From: Thiotrichales bacterium
GTDB taxonomy: Bacteria; Pseudomonadota; Gammaproteobacteria; PS1; Pseudothioglobaceae
Assembly (NCBI GenBank): GCA_002711905.1
Contig: PASI01000002.1
Location: 1-12,449, forward strand
Length of the DNA stretch: 12,449 nt
Direction of reading: 5' to 3'
Part shown: piece after piece, positions 1 to 6,842 of the stretch
Position numbering within the stretch: the stretch's first letter is position 1
Layout of the letters: each line of letters opens with the position of its first letter
The notes under the pieces: generated by a model
What the model was told of the DNA's origin: nothing
What the model saw: only the letters and a program-made list of their open reading frames with translations
Database searches by the model: none
Position numbers and translations under genes: made by a program

Positions 1-953
1 CTTTAGTGAATAATAATACTTCAGAAGATAATGCTAAAGAGGTTGCGGATGCATTAATCAGCGCAGAGTTTGATGGCCAGGCAGGTCATGGTCTCTCAAG
101 AATCCCATCCTATGTTGAGCAGCTAACTGCTGGTAAAGTAAAAGGCAATGAAGCACCTACTCTTCTTAGCTCAAGTGGAAGCGTCATAAGAGTAGATGCC
201 AACAATGGTTTTGCTTATCCTGCGATTTCATTAGCATTAAAAGAGATCACCACTACTTGTAAAAAGACTGGTATTGCTGCTGCTAGTATTTCCCGTTCAC
301 ATCATTTTGGTCAGGCTGGAAGGCATGTTGAGATTTTGGCCGATAATGGACTGATCGGTTTAATGTTTGGAAATACGCCCAAAGCTATTCCGCCATGGGG
401 CGGTACAAAAGCTTTGTTTGGAACCAATCCAATTGCATTCTCTGCGCCAAGAGAAAATGATGCCCCAATGGTTATAGATATGAGTCTCAGTAAAGTTGCT
501 CGTGGTAAAGTGATGGTCGCGAATCAACAAGATGAAAAGATTCCAGAAGGGTGGGCCATTGATAGTGAGGGTAAGCCCACCACAGATCCAAAGAAAGCTT
601 TGGAAGGAGCAATGCTGCCTATAGGTGATGCTAAGGGAAGTGCTCTTGCGTTAATGGTAGAGATTCTAGCTGCAGGATTGACTGGTTCTAATTTTGGTTT
701 TGAGGCAAGCTCGTTTTTAAATGCTGAGGGAGACTCACCTGGAGTTGGACAGCTCATCATCGCAATAGACCCAAGCTTTTTTTCAGGTGATCAGTTTTCT
801 GAGAGGACTGAGACTATGGTAACTTCAATTCTTGAGCAACCATCAACGAGACTTCCTGGTAATAAACGTTTAGAGAAAAGAAAGCTTCGTGAGAGGTCTC
901 AGAGCATAACCATTTCAAAAGAATTATTTGAAAAGATTACTAAGCTTACTTAG
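1..953 (+). CDS. Ldh-family (malate/L-lactate/sulfolactate-type) NAD(P)-dependent dehydrogenase, 5' end cut by window
   Basis: Cytoplasmic oxidoreductase of the Ldh_2 family (malate, L-lactate, sulfolactate, ureidoglycolate dehydrogenases), which interconverts 2-hydroxyacids and 2-oxoacids with NAD(P). Counting residues from the GTG at 6, I see the family's GHGLSRIP segment (26-33), SRSHHFGQAGRHVE (96-109), GGTKALFGTNPIAFSAP (132-148), the KG-LALMVEILAAGLTG helix (210-227) and TRLPGNKR near the C-terminus. The GTG at 6 is probably an internal Val: the frame is open back to base 1, and family members usually have about 20 more residues (a first helix) before this point, so the gene should begin upstream of the window. 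The substrate cannot be told from motifs. It lies 75 bases before a small secreted-protein gene on the same strand. Confidence 0.88.
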   Translation, partial: LVNNNTSEDNAKEVADALISAEFDGQAGHGLSRIPSYVEQLTAGKVKGNEAPTLLSSSGSVIRVDANNGFAYPAISLALKEITTTCKKTGIAAASISRSHHFGQAGRHVEILADNGLIGLMFGNTPKAIPPWGGTKALFGTNPIAFSAPRENDAPMVIDMSLSKVARGKVMVANQQDEKIPEGWAIDSEGKPTTDPKKALEGAMLPIGDAKGSALALMVEILAAGLTGSNFGFEASSFLNAEGDSPGVGQLIIAIDPSFFSGDQFSERTETMVTSILEQPSTRLPGNKRLEKRKLRERSQSITISKELFEKITKLT

Positions 954-1028
954 TTCTTTATCATGGTGTTTAGATGTTTATTTTGTTTATACTTTACCGC
1001 TTATTTATTAAATTTTTTATTAAAAACT

Positions 1029-1598
1029 ATGAAGAGCCTACTCATTGCTTTCACACTTTTGTTTGGACTTATAACGCCAGCTTTTGCTGATGAAGACGTC
1101 GCAGATAGGGCAATTAGGTGCTCAGCGCTTATTTACATTGAGCTTACGAGGCCAGAGATGTCTGGACTCACTGCAGGAGAGGCGCTGATGAATAGAATTT
1201 ACGCCTATCATGTGATTGATGGTGAAGAGATGGATATGACTAACGGTCAAATTACTGCAGCTCAAACAGAAGCTATTACCAAGTTGACTCAGGAATATAT
1301 AAAAGGTGCTAATCTTGCTGAAGAATACCGAAACTGTGTTTATTGGATGACTGATATTGCTAAATACATTAATATTAGTGAATATGTATCTAATGATGAT
1401 AGCACTGAAGAATTTGACGCTAAGGAGATGGCATTATTTTTATCAGCACCAACAGAAACTTCTGTTACAACATTTAAAAATCCTCTTAAAACTTGGGAAC
1501 AGCAGGTTGACTTAGGGTTTGTTGCTTGGGCATCTCAAGAGTTAAAGGTACCCTATAAAGAAGCTATTCTTTTAAAAATTAGTGAAAAATTTGAGTAG
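1029..1598 (+). CDS. Small secreted (periplasmic) protein of unknown family
   Basis: Unrecognised 189-residue protein. I start it at the ATG at 1029 because it gives a textbook Sec signal peptide: Met-Lys, a hydrophobic core, and an AFA cleavage site after residue 20 followed by the acidic start DEDVAD. The longer reading from an ATG at 963 would add 22 hydrophobic residues ahead of this signal and is less likely. Neither start has a clear Shine-Dalgarno site. A weak promoter-like pair, TTGTTT (983-988) and TATTAA (1006-1011) with 17 bases between, would favour the shorter form. The mature part of about 169 residues looks helical and acidic, with only two cysteines (C31 and C103) that could form one disulfide. 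There is no lipobox, no heme CxxCH and no second membrane segment. It ends 30 bases before the ureohydrolase gene, so the two may be co-transcribed. Confidence 0.7.
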   Translation: MKSLLIAFTLLFGLITPAFADEDVADRAIRCSALIYIELTRPEMSGLTAGEALMNRIYAYHVIDGEEMDMTNGQITAAQTEAITKLTQEYIKGANLAEEYRNCVYWMTDIAKYINISEYVSNDDSTEEFDAKEMALFLSAPTETSVTTFKNPLKTWEQQVDLGFVAWASQELKVPYKEAILLKISEKFE

Positions 1599-1628
1599 AA
1601 TTTGTAGAGTACTAAAAAGGGATTTTTT

Positions 1629-2627
1629 ATGGACAAGAAAACTAGAGACAACGCAACTATGATGAATGGCCTCTATTGGTGGGGAGTGCCTACGCTATTT
1701 CGTTGTCCATACAAGCCTGATCCTGAGGGTTGTGATATAGCGCTTGTTGGAGTGCCTCACAGCACTGGCAATGGAACAACGCAGCGTGATCAGCACTTGG
1801 GCCCACGCGCTGTTAGAAACATTTCAGCACTGGGGAGAAGGGGTCATTTGAAGTTTGGCATTTCTCCATGGGAGATGTGTGATATTCGAGATTTTGGGGA
1901 TGTTCCTCTTCCTGAAGCTAATAATAATGAGCAGTGCATTGAAAGAATAACAGAGTTCTATGATGTACTTGCTGACTCTGGTGTACGCCCAGTTTCAATT
2001 GGTGGGGACCATTCGATTACGGGCGGTATTTTGCAAGCCATTGCTGGTCCTAAATCCAATCTTACAAATGGAGAAAAGGCTGTTCTAGTTCATTTTGATG
2101 CACATACTGACGCTTACCATCAGCTTGATCATTTTTTAGGTGCCGTTAAATCAGCAGCCCATTGGGCAAGTTATTTAGTTAGGGATGGTTTTGTGGATGC
2201 ATCAAAAAGTATCCAAGTGGGAATCAGAGGAAATACAAGAACACTCGACTGGCTTGATTCAAGCTATGAGCTGGGCTATGAGATTATTACTAAGGATAAT
2301 TTTGATGAATTTGGTGTTGATAAATGCATTGAAATGATTCAAGATCGTGTTGGTGATGCGCCCGTATATATTACATTTGATTTAGACTGTCTAGATGTGA
2401 CTGTGGCTCCCGGCGTATCCAATCTAGAGCCCGCTATAGAGGGCTTTAAAATGCCAGATGTTCTTAAAATGCTCCAAGGGCTTCGTGGTAAAAACATTAT
2501 TGGTGGTGACGTTGTCTGCCTCATGCCAACCGTTGATTCACCTAATCAGATTACCTCTCATGTAGCGAACTCAATCATGTTCGAGATGGTTTGTTTAATA
2601 GCTGACAATATGGGTACAAAATCCTAG
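1629..2627 (+). CDS. Ureohydrolase of the agmatinase/arginase superfamily, substrate uncertain
   Basis: Cytoplasmic binuclear-manganese hydrolase that releases urea from a guanidino compound (agmatine, guanidinobutyrate, arginine or similar). The 332-residue length fits. The metal ligands are all visible: H128 in GGDHS, D157/H159/D161 in FDAHTD, and D251/D253 in FDLDCLD. E267 sits where the family has its substrate-side Glu. Several usual agmatinase positions differ: LDP reads LDV, the GTGTPEPGG stretch reads GVSNLEPAIEG, and the late DVVE motif reads DVVCLMP (294-300). This points to a separate subfamily, so I do not assign agmatinase. An AAGGG stands just before the ATG at 1629. The stop TAG overlaps the stop of the convergent DUF2721 gene within one CTAG. 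Confidence 0.87.
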   Translation: MDKKTRDNATMMNGLYWWGVPTLFRCPYKPDPEGCDIALVGVPHSTGNGTTQRDQHLGPRAVRNISALGRRGHLKFGISPWEMCDIRDFGDVPLPEANNNEQCIERITEFYDVLADSGVRPVSIGGDHSITGGILQAIAGPKSNLTNGEKAVLVHFDAHTDAYHQLDHFLGAVKSAAHWASYLVRDGFVDASKSIQVGIRGNTRTLDWLDSSYELGYEIITKDNFDEFGVDKCIEMIQDRVGDAPVYITFDLDCLDVTVAPGVSNLEPAIEGFKMPDVLKMLQGLRGKNIIGGDVVCLMPTVDSPNQITSHVANSIMFEMVCLIADNMGTKS

Positions 2628-3010
2628 GACTTATAATTCTTAAGATGAATGTCGAGCGCTTTTGTAGATATTACGGTTTCAAGAAGCGCAAAAAAGAGTG
2701 AACCAGAGAGCATGAGAAGTCCGAAACCAAAAATGTAGTTGGCTAGTATGTAATATTTTAGGTAAACCAAAATAATAGTCATCAAATTAAAAATAAAACT
2801 CATGACACCGAATACTTGCATCCTCCTAATATAGATAACGCGTTTTTCAAGAATATTCAGCTGCTCATCTGCATGCTTCGTTTTGGATTCATCACTACCT
2901 TCGGTTGTCATTGCCCGAATTAAGACACTCAGTGAATGAAGCCGATTTGTATAGGCTACAAACAATAGAGAGATTGCAGGAAAAAGAAGGGCGGGGGTTG
3001 TAATATCCAT
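2624..3010 (-). CDS. DUF2721 family inner-membrane protein
   Basis: Small integral membrane protein of unknown function. It matches the DUF2721 layout: a TPALLFPAISLL first membrane segment with AYTNRLHSLS, a charged cytoplasmic-type stretch holding LNILEKRVIYIRRMQVFGV, then two further hydrophobic segments (about 20 residues each) and a closing ALDIHLKNY. I place the start at the ATG ending at 3010 (128 residues). A TTG two codons upstream (to 3016) would give 130 residues; no Shine-Dalgarno site decides it. It is convergent with the ureohydrolase gene, sharing a CTAG for both stops, and follows the persulfide dioxygenase on the same strand by 69 bases. No role is known for the family that I can state. 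Confidence 0.85.
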   Translation of the reverse strand: MDITTPALLFPAISLLFVAYTNRLHSLSVLIRAMTTEGSDESKTKHADEQLNILEKRVIYIRRMQVFGVMSFIFNLMTIILVYLKYYILANYIFGFGLLMLSGSLFFALLETVISTKALDIHLKNYKS

Positions 3011-3034
3011 AGCCAACTATTTTAATAAGGAATG

Positions 3035-3054
3035 AGACTGGATGCAGTCTTTTT
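3035..3054 (+). terminator. Terminator-like hairpin, plus-strand orientation
   Basis: AGACTG (3035-3040), loop GATG, CAGTCT (3045-3050), running into a T-tract (3050-3054) on the plus strand. The stem is only 6 bp, so it would be a weak or moderate rho-independent terminator. Read on the minus strand it has no T-tract. It is the first such signal I see for plus-strand transcripts after the ureohydrolase gene, and it lies just past the start of the DUF2721 gene. Confidence 0.45.
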
Positions 3055-3079
3055 AAAATTTTGTTACTATAATTACATC

Positions 3080-3796
3080 CTAGACTGAAACTTTTTCAGG
3101 TACTAGCCCACAGCTATGATTTGCTGGGACAGCCACTTTAATTTTCTTAGGAAGTGATAGATCTAAATTATTGACATTCTGTATAAAGGTATCTTGATCA
3201 TAGGACGCTTTGATCATCGTGTTATACTCCTTCTCCTCACCTATCGTGCTGACTGATAGGCCGTTATAGTCATGCGCTGGATAGACTTCAGTGTTGTCAG
3301 GTAGCTTGTATAGTTTATGGATCGATTCATACAATGTTTTCGCAGAGCCTCCTTGAAAATCACAACGGCCTGTGCTTCGAATAAACAGAGCGTCACCCGT
3401 TAGAACTTTATTTTCTACTGTATATGACATACAGCCTTTTGTGTGTCCAGGAGTCTCTATCGCCTTTATTTCATAATTACCAATTGGAAGAATATGTCCT
3501 TCACTTGCCATAATATCGGCACAAGCTTCTGCGTCAATATTTTCCATACCCATTACGATTCTAGCGTTAGGATAGTATTTTTTAAGTGGGCACGCACTAG
3601 TAATGTGGTCAGCATGAATATGCGTTTCTATAATGAACTTTAGGTCAAGTTCTAGTTCTTTCAATAAGGCGGTATCTCTTTCAATCATGATGTCTACAGC
3701 ATCGATAATAGCAGCCTCTTTGGTTTCACTATCAGCAATGAGATAGGTATAGGTGCAGCTTTCCCTTTCAAATAATTGTTTAAAAATTAGACTCAT
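3080..3796 (-). CDS. ETHE1-like persulfide dioxygenase (metallo-beta-lactamase fold)
   Basis: Mononuclear non-heme iron enzyme that oxidises glutathione persulfide to sulfite and glutathione in the cytoplasm. The 238-residue protein follows human ETHE1 closely in motif order: THIHADH (58-64), TPGHTKGC (115-122), TGDALFIRSTGR (133-144) with CDFQGG, YPAHDYNG (172-179), and the C-terminal AVPANHSCG (222-230). Iron ligands by analogy with ETHE1 are H59, H118 and D135. The usual GRTDFQ reads GRCDFQ. There is no fused rhodanese domain. It starts 35 bases after nagB on the same strand with no terminator between, so it may be the last gene of the nag operon. That context is odd for a sulfur enzyme. 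Its Shine-Dalgarno site is weak. Confidence 0.92.
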   Translation of the reverse strand: MSLIFKQLFERESCTYTYLIADSETKEAAIIDAVDIMIERDTALLKELELDLKFIIETHIHADHITSACPLKKYYPNARIVMGMENIDAEACADIMASEGHILPIGNYEIKAIETPGHTKGCMSYTVENKVLTGDALFIRSTGRCDFQGGSAKTLYESIHKLYKLPDNTEVYPAHDYNGLSVSTIGEEKEYNTMIKASYDQDTFIQNVNNLDLSLPKKIKVAVPANHSCGLVPEKVSV

Positions 3797-3831
3797 TCAC
3801 GGCTCATCAGTAGCGCTAAGAGAACTAGATT

Positions 3832-4611
3832 TTAGCACATATACTCAACATTCATTTTTTCACTATGGATGTAGTAATCATATAGCTTAAGACTAGATGC
3901 GGCTAGCTGATCAAGAACTACTATAGCATTTTCATGATTTTGAAGCACGCTCCCTGGACAAAAAGATGATAATGGACCTTCAACTAAGTCAGCCACTGCT
4001 TTACTTTTGTGCTGACCCAGTCCAAGTAGAAGAATATTTTTGGCTTCCATAATAGTTCCGATACCCATCGTAATTGCAATTGAAGGCTGTGACTCAGATT
4101 CATCAAAGAAGCGAGCATTGTTTATAATCGTATTTTTTGTCAGCGTTTTAACCCTAGTTCTAGATTTAAGACTCGAAGTTGGTTCATTAAAACCAATATG
4201 TCCATTGGAGCCGACACCTAAAAGCTGAAGGTCAATACCACCATAATTTTTTATTTTGGATTCATAATATCGACATGTTGATTCAAAATCTCCATGCAGG
4301 CATTCAGGTATATGAATATTATTTTCATTAATATCAATATGACCGAATAATTTCTGACTCATGTAATATCTGTAGCTTTGTTTGTGGTTTGGCTCAAGGC
4401 CTATATACTCATCTAAATTGAAAGTTATAACCTTTTTAAAACTTATATCCCCTCTATTGTATTTTTCAATAAGTGCAGCATAGGTCAATAAAACCGAACT
4501 TCCTGTCGCCAATCCAAGGATTGAGTTATTTTTCTCAGTTATAAATTTTTCAATAAAATCCGCTGCAAAATGACTAGCTTCTTTTTCGGTGGGAAGTATT
4601 ACTACTCTCAT
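3832..4611 (-). CDS. nagB: Glucosamine-6-phosphate deaminase
   Basis: Converts glucosamine-6-phosphate to fructose-6-phosphate and ammonia, the last step feeding amino sugars into glycolysis. This is the isomerase-type NagB fold (259 residues; E. coli has 266). Visible motifs, numbered from my start, are the phosphate-binding LATGSS (33-38), FNLDEYIGL with D67, and GVGSNGHIGFNEP with N136, H138 and E143. The Asn where E. coli has Asp141 is also seen in Gram-positive-type enzymes, so it is not damage. I choose the ATG at 4611-4609 because it overlaps the nagA stop as ATGA, has AAAGGA a few bases upstream, and begins the conserved MRVVILPT. An ATG 12 codons upstream only adds non-conserved residues inside nagA. 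Expression is probably coupled to nagA and controlled by NagQ. Confidence 0.95.
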   Translation of the reverse strand: MRVVILPTEKEASHFAADFIEKFITEKNNSILGLATGSSVLLTYAALIEKYNRGDISFKKVITFNLDEYIGLEPNHKQSYRYYMSQKLFGHIDINENNIHIPECLHGDFESTCRYYESKIKNYGGIDLQLLGVGSNGHIGFNEPTSSLKSRTRVKTLTKNTIINNARFFDESESQPSIAITMGIGTIMEAKNILLLGLGQHKSKAVADLVEGPLSSFCPGSVLQNHENAIVVLDQLAASSLKLYDYYIHSEKMNVEYMC

Positions 4612-5756
4612 TGCGTGTCCTTTTTTATTTGCTTGCCAGCGAGCCAAACATTGTGCACATGAAAGTCTGAGTCAAAATGAGCAAGGTTAGCTCGATAGCC
4701 TTTTTTTAACTGACCAATATGGTCAGCAACTCCTAAATATTCAGCTGGATAGAGCGTTGCCATAGAGATTGCACTATCAAGAGGTATGTTGCATTTTTGG
4801 TAAGCATTTTTAATGGCATCAATTTGTGTAATGGATGATCCTGCCAGCTTGCCTTCAGAATTAATGATGCGACCTTTCGATTCACTAACCACTTCGTCAT
4901 AAAGTTCAAAAGAGGGCTCACCATGGTTTATTGTTGCCATGGAGTCAGATACGAAAAACAGTCTACCTTTAGGTTTAAGCTTGAATGATAGATTTATCAA
5001 GGATGGATGCACGTGATGTAAGTCAACAATTATGCTTGCCGACGTTTGATCAAAATCCAAAGCAGAGCCTACTACTCTGGGCTCCCTTGCCGAGATTTGG
5101 CCCATCGCATTAAAGAGATGAGTGAAACCGTCTAATCCATATTTTATGGCTTCCTCGAGCTGATCATAGCTTGCATCAGTATGCCCTGCAAGAATTTTAA
5201 ATCCTAAAGATTTAAGATGTTTTAGCTGCTTGATTGAAATACACTCGGGAGCGAGGGTAAGCATCACTGGAAATTTATCCAGCTTCTCAAATAGACTTAA
5301 ATATGAGGCATTAATGGTATTAATATATTGTTTTTGGTGGACACCTCTATACTTAACATTGAAAAATGGTCCTTCGATATGAATGCCAAGTAGTGAATGG
5401 TTATTTTTAATTTCATTGGAGATAGTATCAGTACATTTTTGAAGAATATTTAATGAGTCACTGATGACTGTTGGCATGATACTTGTGGTGCCAAAATATT
5501 GATGCGCTGAAATTATTGTATTGAGGCTTTCATTATCCGGAGAGTTGTTAAATAACTTTCCACCACCACCATTGACCTGAAGATCAATAAAACCTGGTGA
5601 TAAGATGCCACCATCTAATTTTTGGACTTTGAAGTCTGTTGGTATATCGTCTTCATTTACAATTCCAGCAATATTTTGACCATCTATGAGAAGTGCTTTA
5701 TGCTCGATAAAATCCATACCATTAAAAAGCTTTGAGCCTGTTATTGCTTTTTTCAT
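4608..5756 (-). CDS. nagA: N-acetylglucosamine-6-phosphate deacetylase
   Basis: Cytoplasmic amidohydrolase removing acetate from GlcNAc-6-phosphate to give GlcN-6-phosphate for NagB. The 382 residues match the family length. Motifs in order are LSPGFIDLQVNGGGG (52-66, with the Q-x-N seen in E. coli-type NagA), GIHIEGPFF with metal ligand E128, LAPE (168-171), AGHTDAS with H192, THLFNAM with H213, IVDLHHVH (243-250), FVSDSMA with the catalytic D271, and AGSSIT (305-310). The ATG overlaps the nagQ stop by ATGA and the TGA overlaps the nagB start the same way, so the three genes are probably translationally coupled. All catalytic residues are intact. Confidence 0.96.
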   Translation of the reverse strand: MKKAITGSKLFNGMDFIEHKALLIDGQNIAGIVNEDDIPTDFKVQKLDGGILSPGFIDLQVNGGGGKLFNNSPDNESLNTIISAHQYFGTTSIMPTVISDSLNILQKCTDTISNEIKNNHSLLGIHIEGPFFNVKYRGVHQKQYINTINASYLSLFEKLDKFPVMLTLAPECISIKQLKHLKSLGFKILAGHTDASYDQLEEAIKYGLDGFTHLFNAMGQISAREPRVVGSALDFDQTSASIIVDLHHVHPSLINLSFKLKPKGRLFFVSDSMATINHGEPSFELYDEVVSESKGRIINSEGKLAGSSITQIDAIKNAYQKCNIPLDSAISMATLYPAEYLGVADHIGQLKKGYRANLAHFDSDFHVHNVWLAGKQIKKDTQ

Positions 5757-6505
5757 CCTAATTCGACCACATAGTCGTAGCGATCACCACGATAATAGGA
5801 TTGGGTATATTCAACCACTCGACCATTGGCATCTTTGCCTCTTCTTTCTACAAATAAAATAGCACTACCTGGGGTTACCTCAAGTTTGTCTGCTAAATTA
5901 TCATCAGCAATAATGGCATGGATATTTTGCTTGGCTGTGATAGGGTTCATTTGTTTGGACTCAAGAAGTTCATATAAAGAATTGTCAATAGCTGAAGTTA
6001 TTGAAATGATTGAAGCAGGTATGACTGCAATTTCATAGAGAAGTGGTTCATTAACTAAGTATCGAACACGATTTAGTCTGTGCACGTAGTCACCTTCATT
6101 TAAATTTAGTATTAACGCTTCTTTAGCTGTAGCTTTGCCTTCCTCCCTAAGAATAATTCTTGAGTATGACTCAAGACCTCTTTTTTTCATGTCAGCTGTA
6201 AAACTATTCAGAGAAGAGAGGTTTTTGTGAAGAACAAGATCAACATTTTTTTTAGATACAATTGTTCCTGCCCCCTGTCTTTTAATAAGCATTCCAATTT
6301 CTACAAGCTGATCTATTGCTTTACGGACAGTAATACGAGATATTTTTAAATTAGTGGCCAAATCCCTCTCTGGCATAAGCGCATCACCTGGCTTTAAAAG
6401 CCCCTCTTGAATTGCACTATTAAGCGAACGAGACAATTGCTTGTATAGGGATTCAGAACTATCCTTAGATGGCCTTAAAAAGTTAATTAAATTGTCAGGA
6501 CTCAT
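5753..6505 (-). CDS. nagQ: GntR-family (HutC/UTRA) regulator of amino-sugar use, NagQ-like
   Basis: DNA-binding regulator of 250 residues. The N-terminal GntR winged helix spans about 18-85, with the signature SLYKQL, GDALMPERDLA and the recognition helix ISRITVRKAIDQL (55-67). A UTRA effector domain covers about 95-248 and ends with the typical EYTQSYYRGDRYDYVVEL. Family relatives (DasR, YvoA/NagR, NagQ) respond to GlcNAc-6-P or GlcN-6-P. It is the first gene of the nagQ-nagA-nagB unit, and its promoter carries a tandem TGGTATT operator, so autorepression is likely. The symbol rests on context plus that operator pattern, which I recall for NagQ of Alphaproteobacteria and Xanthomonas. The start ATG lacks a Shine-Dalgarno site, which would keep levels low. 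Confidence 0.88.
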   Translation of the reverse strand: MSPDNLINFLRPSKDSSESLYKQLSRSLNSAIQEGLLKPGDALMPERDLATNLKISRITVRKAIDQLVEIGMLIKRQGAGTIVSKKNVDLVLHKNLSSLNSFTADMKKRGLESYSRIILREEGKATAKEALILNLNEGDYVHRLNRVRYLVNEPLLYEIAVIPASIISITSAIDNSLYELLESKQMNPITAKQNIHAIIADDNLADKLEVTPGSAILFVERRGKDANGRVVEYTQSYYRGDRYDYVVELG

Positions 6506-6555
6506 ATAATTTTATTTAGCTATCTAATCAAACATAATAGCATTAAGATATAAAT

Positions 6556-6573
6556 TGGTATTTAATTGGTATT
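6556..6573 (-). promoter_or_regulatory. Tandem NagQ-type operator at the nagQ promoter
   Basis: TGGTATT-TAAT-TGGTATT on the plus strand: two perfect 7-base direct repeats spaced so that they recur every 11 bases, about one helical turn. Read in the nagQ direction it is AATACCA-N4-AATACCA, starting directly after the candidate -10. It would cover the transcription start and fits repression. The assignment to NagQ is from memory of the published TGGTATT-N4-TGGTATT pattern. Confidence 0.72.
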
Positions 6574-6603
6574 ATTATATTCTAATAGTTTCAACAAAGT
6601 CAA
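6574..6603 (-). promoter_or_regulatory. Sigma70-type promoter for nagQ-nagA-nagB
   Basis: On the minus strand, TTGACT (6603-6598) and a perfect TATAAT (6579-6574) are separated by 18 bases. Transcription would start near 6567, inside the tandem operator, leaving a leader of about 60 bases. Confidence 0.6.
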
Positions 6604-6732
6604 TAATAAGAAAATAAAATATTCAAAAATGTGAATTATAAACAGATCGATTATTAAAATTGCTATTTATAAGGTTAAAATAACTTTTGGACACAAATTA
6701 AGTACTCTCTAGATATAATAAGTAAATCTTAT

Positions 6733-6762
6733 TTGCTTTTTATTTGATACCTGTTATATAAT
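6733..6762 (+). promoter_or_regulatory. Sigma70-type promoter for the GH20/ABC operon
   Basis: A perfect -10 TATAAT lies at 6757-6762, with a poor -35 TTGCTT at 6733-6738 (18-base spacing). An alternative pair is TTGATA (6744-6749) with TATATT (6768-6773), also 18 apart. I prefer the first because its -10 stands in nearly the same place relative to the operator as on the nagQ side. Either way the operator overlaps the promoter. Confidence 0.5.
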
Positions 6763-6777
6763 ACCATTATATTACCA
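6760..6777 (+). promoter_or_regulatory. Tandem NagQ-type operator at the GH20/ABC promoter
   Basis: AATACCA-TTAT-ATTACCA on the plus strand (6760-6766 and 6771-6777), the reverse complement of TGGTAAT-N4-TGGTATT. It has the same spacing as the nagQ-side site with one mismatch, and the same orientation relative to the gene it precedes. It overlaps the candidate -10 by three bases, as expected for a repressor site. Confidence 0.68.
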
Positions 6778-6786
6778 ATTATTAGA

Positions 6787-6820
6787 AGACTAATTGCTCA
6801 TTAAGTGCTGTAATTAGTCT
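6787..6820 (+). other. Leader hairpin upstream of the GH20 start codon
   Basis: AGACTAATT (6787-6795) pairs perfectly with AATTAGTCT (6812-6820) across a 16-base loop, and a G-U and a C-G can add to the stem. It would form near the 5' end of the mRNA, about 20 bases before the ATG at 6843. There is no T-tract, so it is not a simple terminator. Its effect on stability or translation is unknown. Confidence 0.4.
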
Positions 6821-6842
6821 ATTTTGAGAAAGAGAACTAAAG

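Larger units (their letters stand above)
6506..6842. other. AT-rich divergent control region between nagQ and the GH20 gene
   Basis: This 337-base stretch has no gene. It holds outward-facing promoter candidates at each side, each with its own tandem operator, and a leader hairpin before the GH20 gene; these are listed separately. In the middle (about 6604-6732) I see only AT-rich DNA with no convincing operator, small ORF or RNA. Confidence 0.8.

Noticed and set aside
963..1028. Longer start for the secreted protein
   Set aside because: It puts 22 further hydrophobic residues ahead of an already complete signal peptide; the ATG at 1029 is more natural.
1614..1628. A-run/T-run hairpin around the ureohydrolase ribosome site
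   Set aside because: Five A-T pairs only; too weak to call a terminator or a regulatory element.
4609..4647. Longer nagB start 12 codons upstream
   Set aside because: It would lie inside nagA, adds residues not conserved in NagB, and the ATG at 4611 has the ATGA overlap and a good Shine-Dalgarno site.
6630..6650. TGTGA half-site suggesting a CRP site in the control region
   Set aside because: The matching TCACA half is absent at the required spacing.
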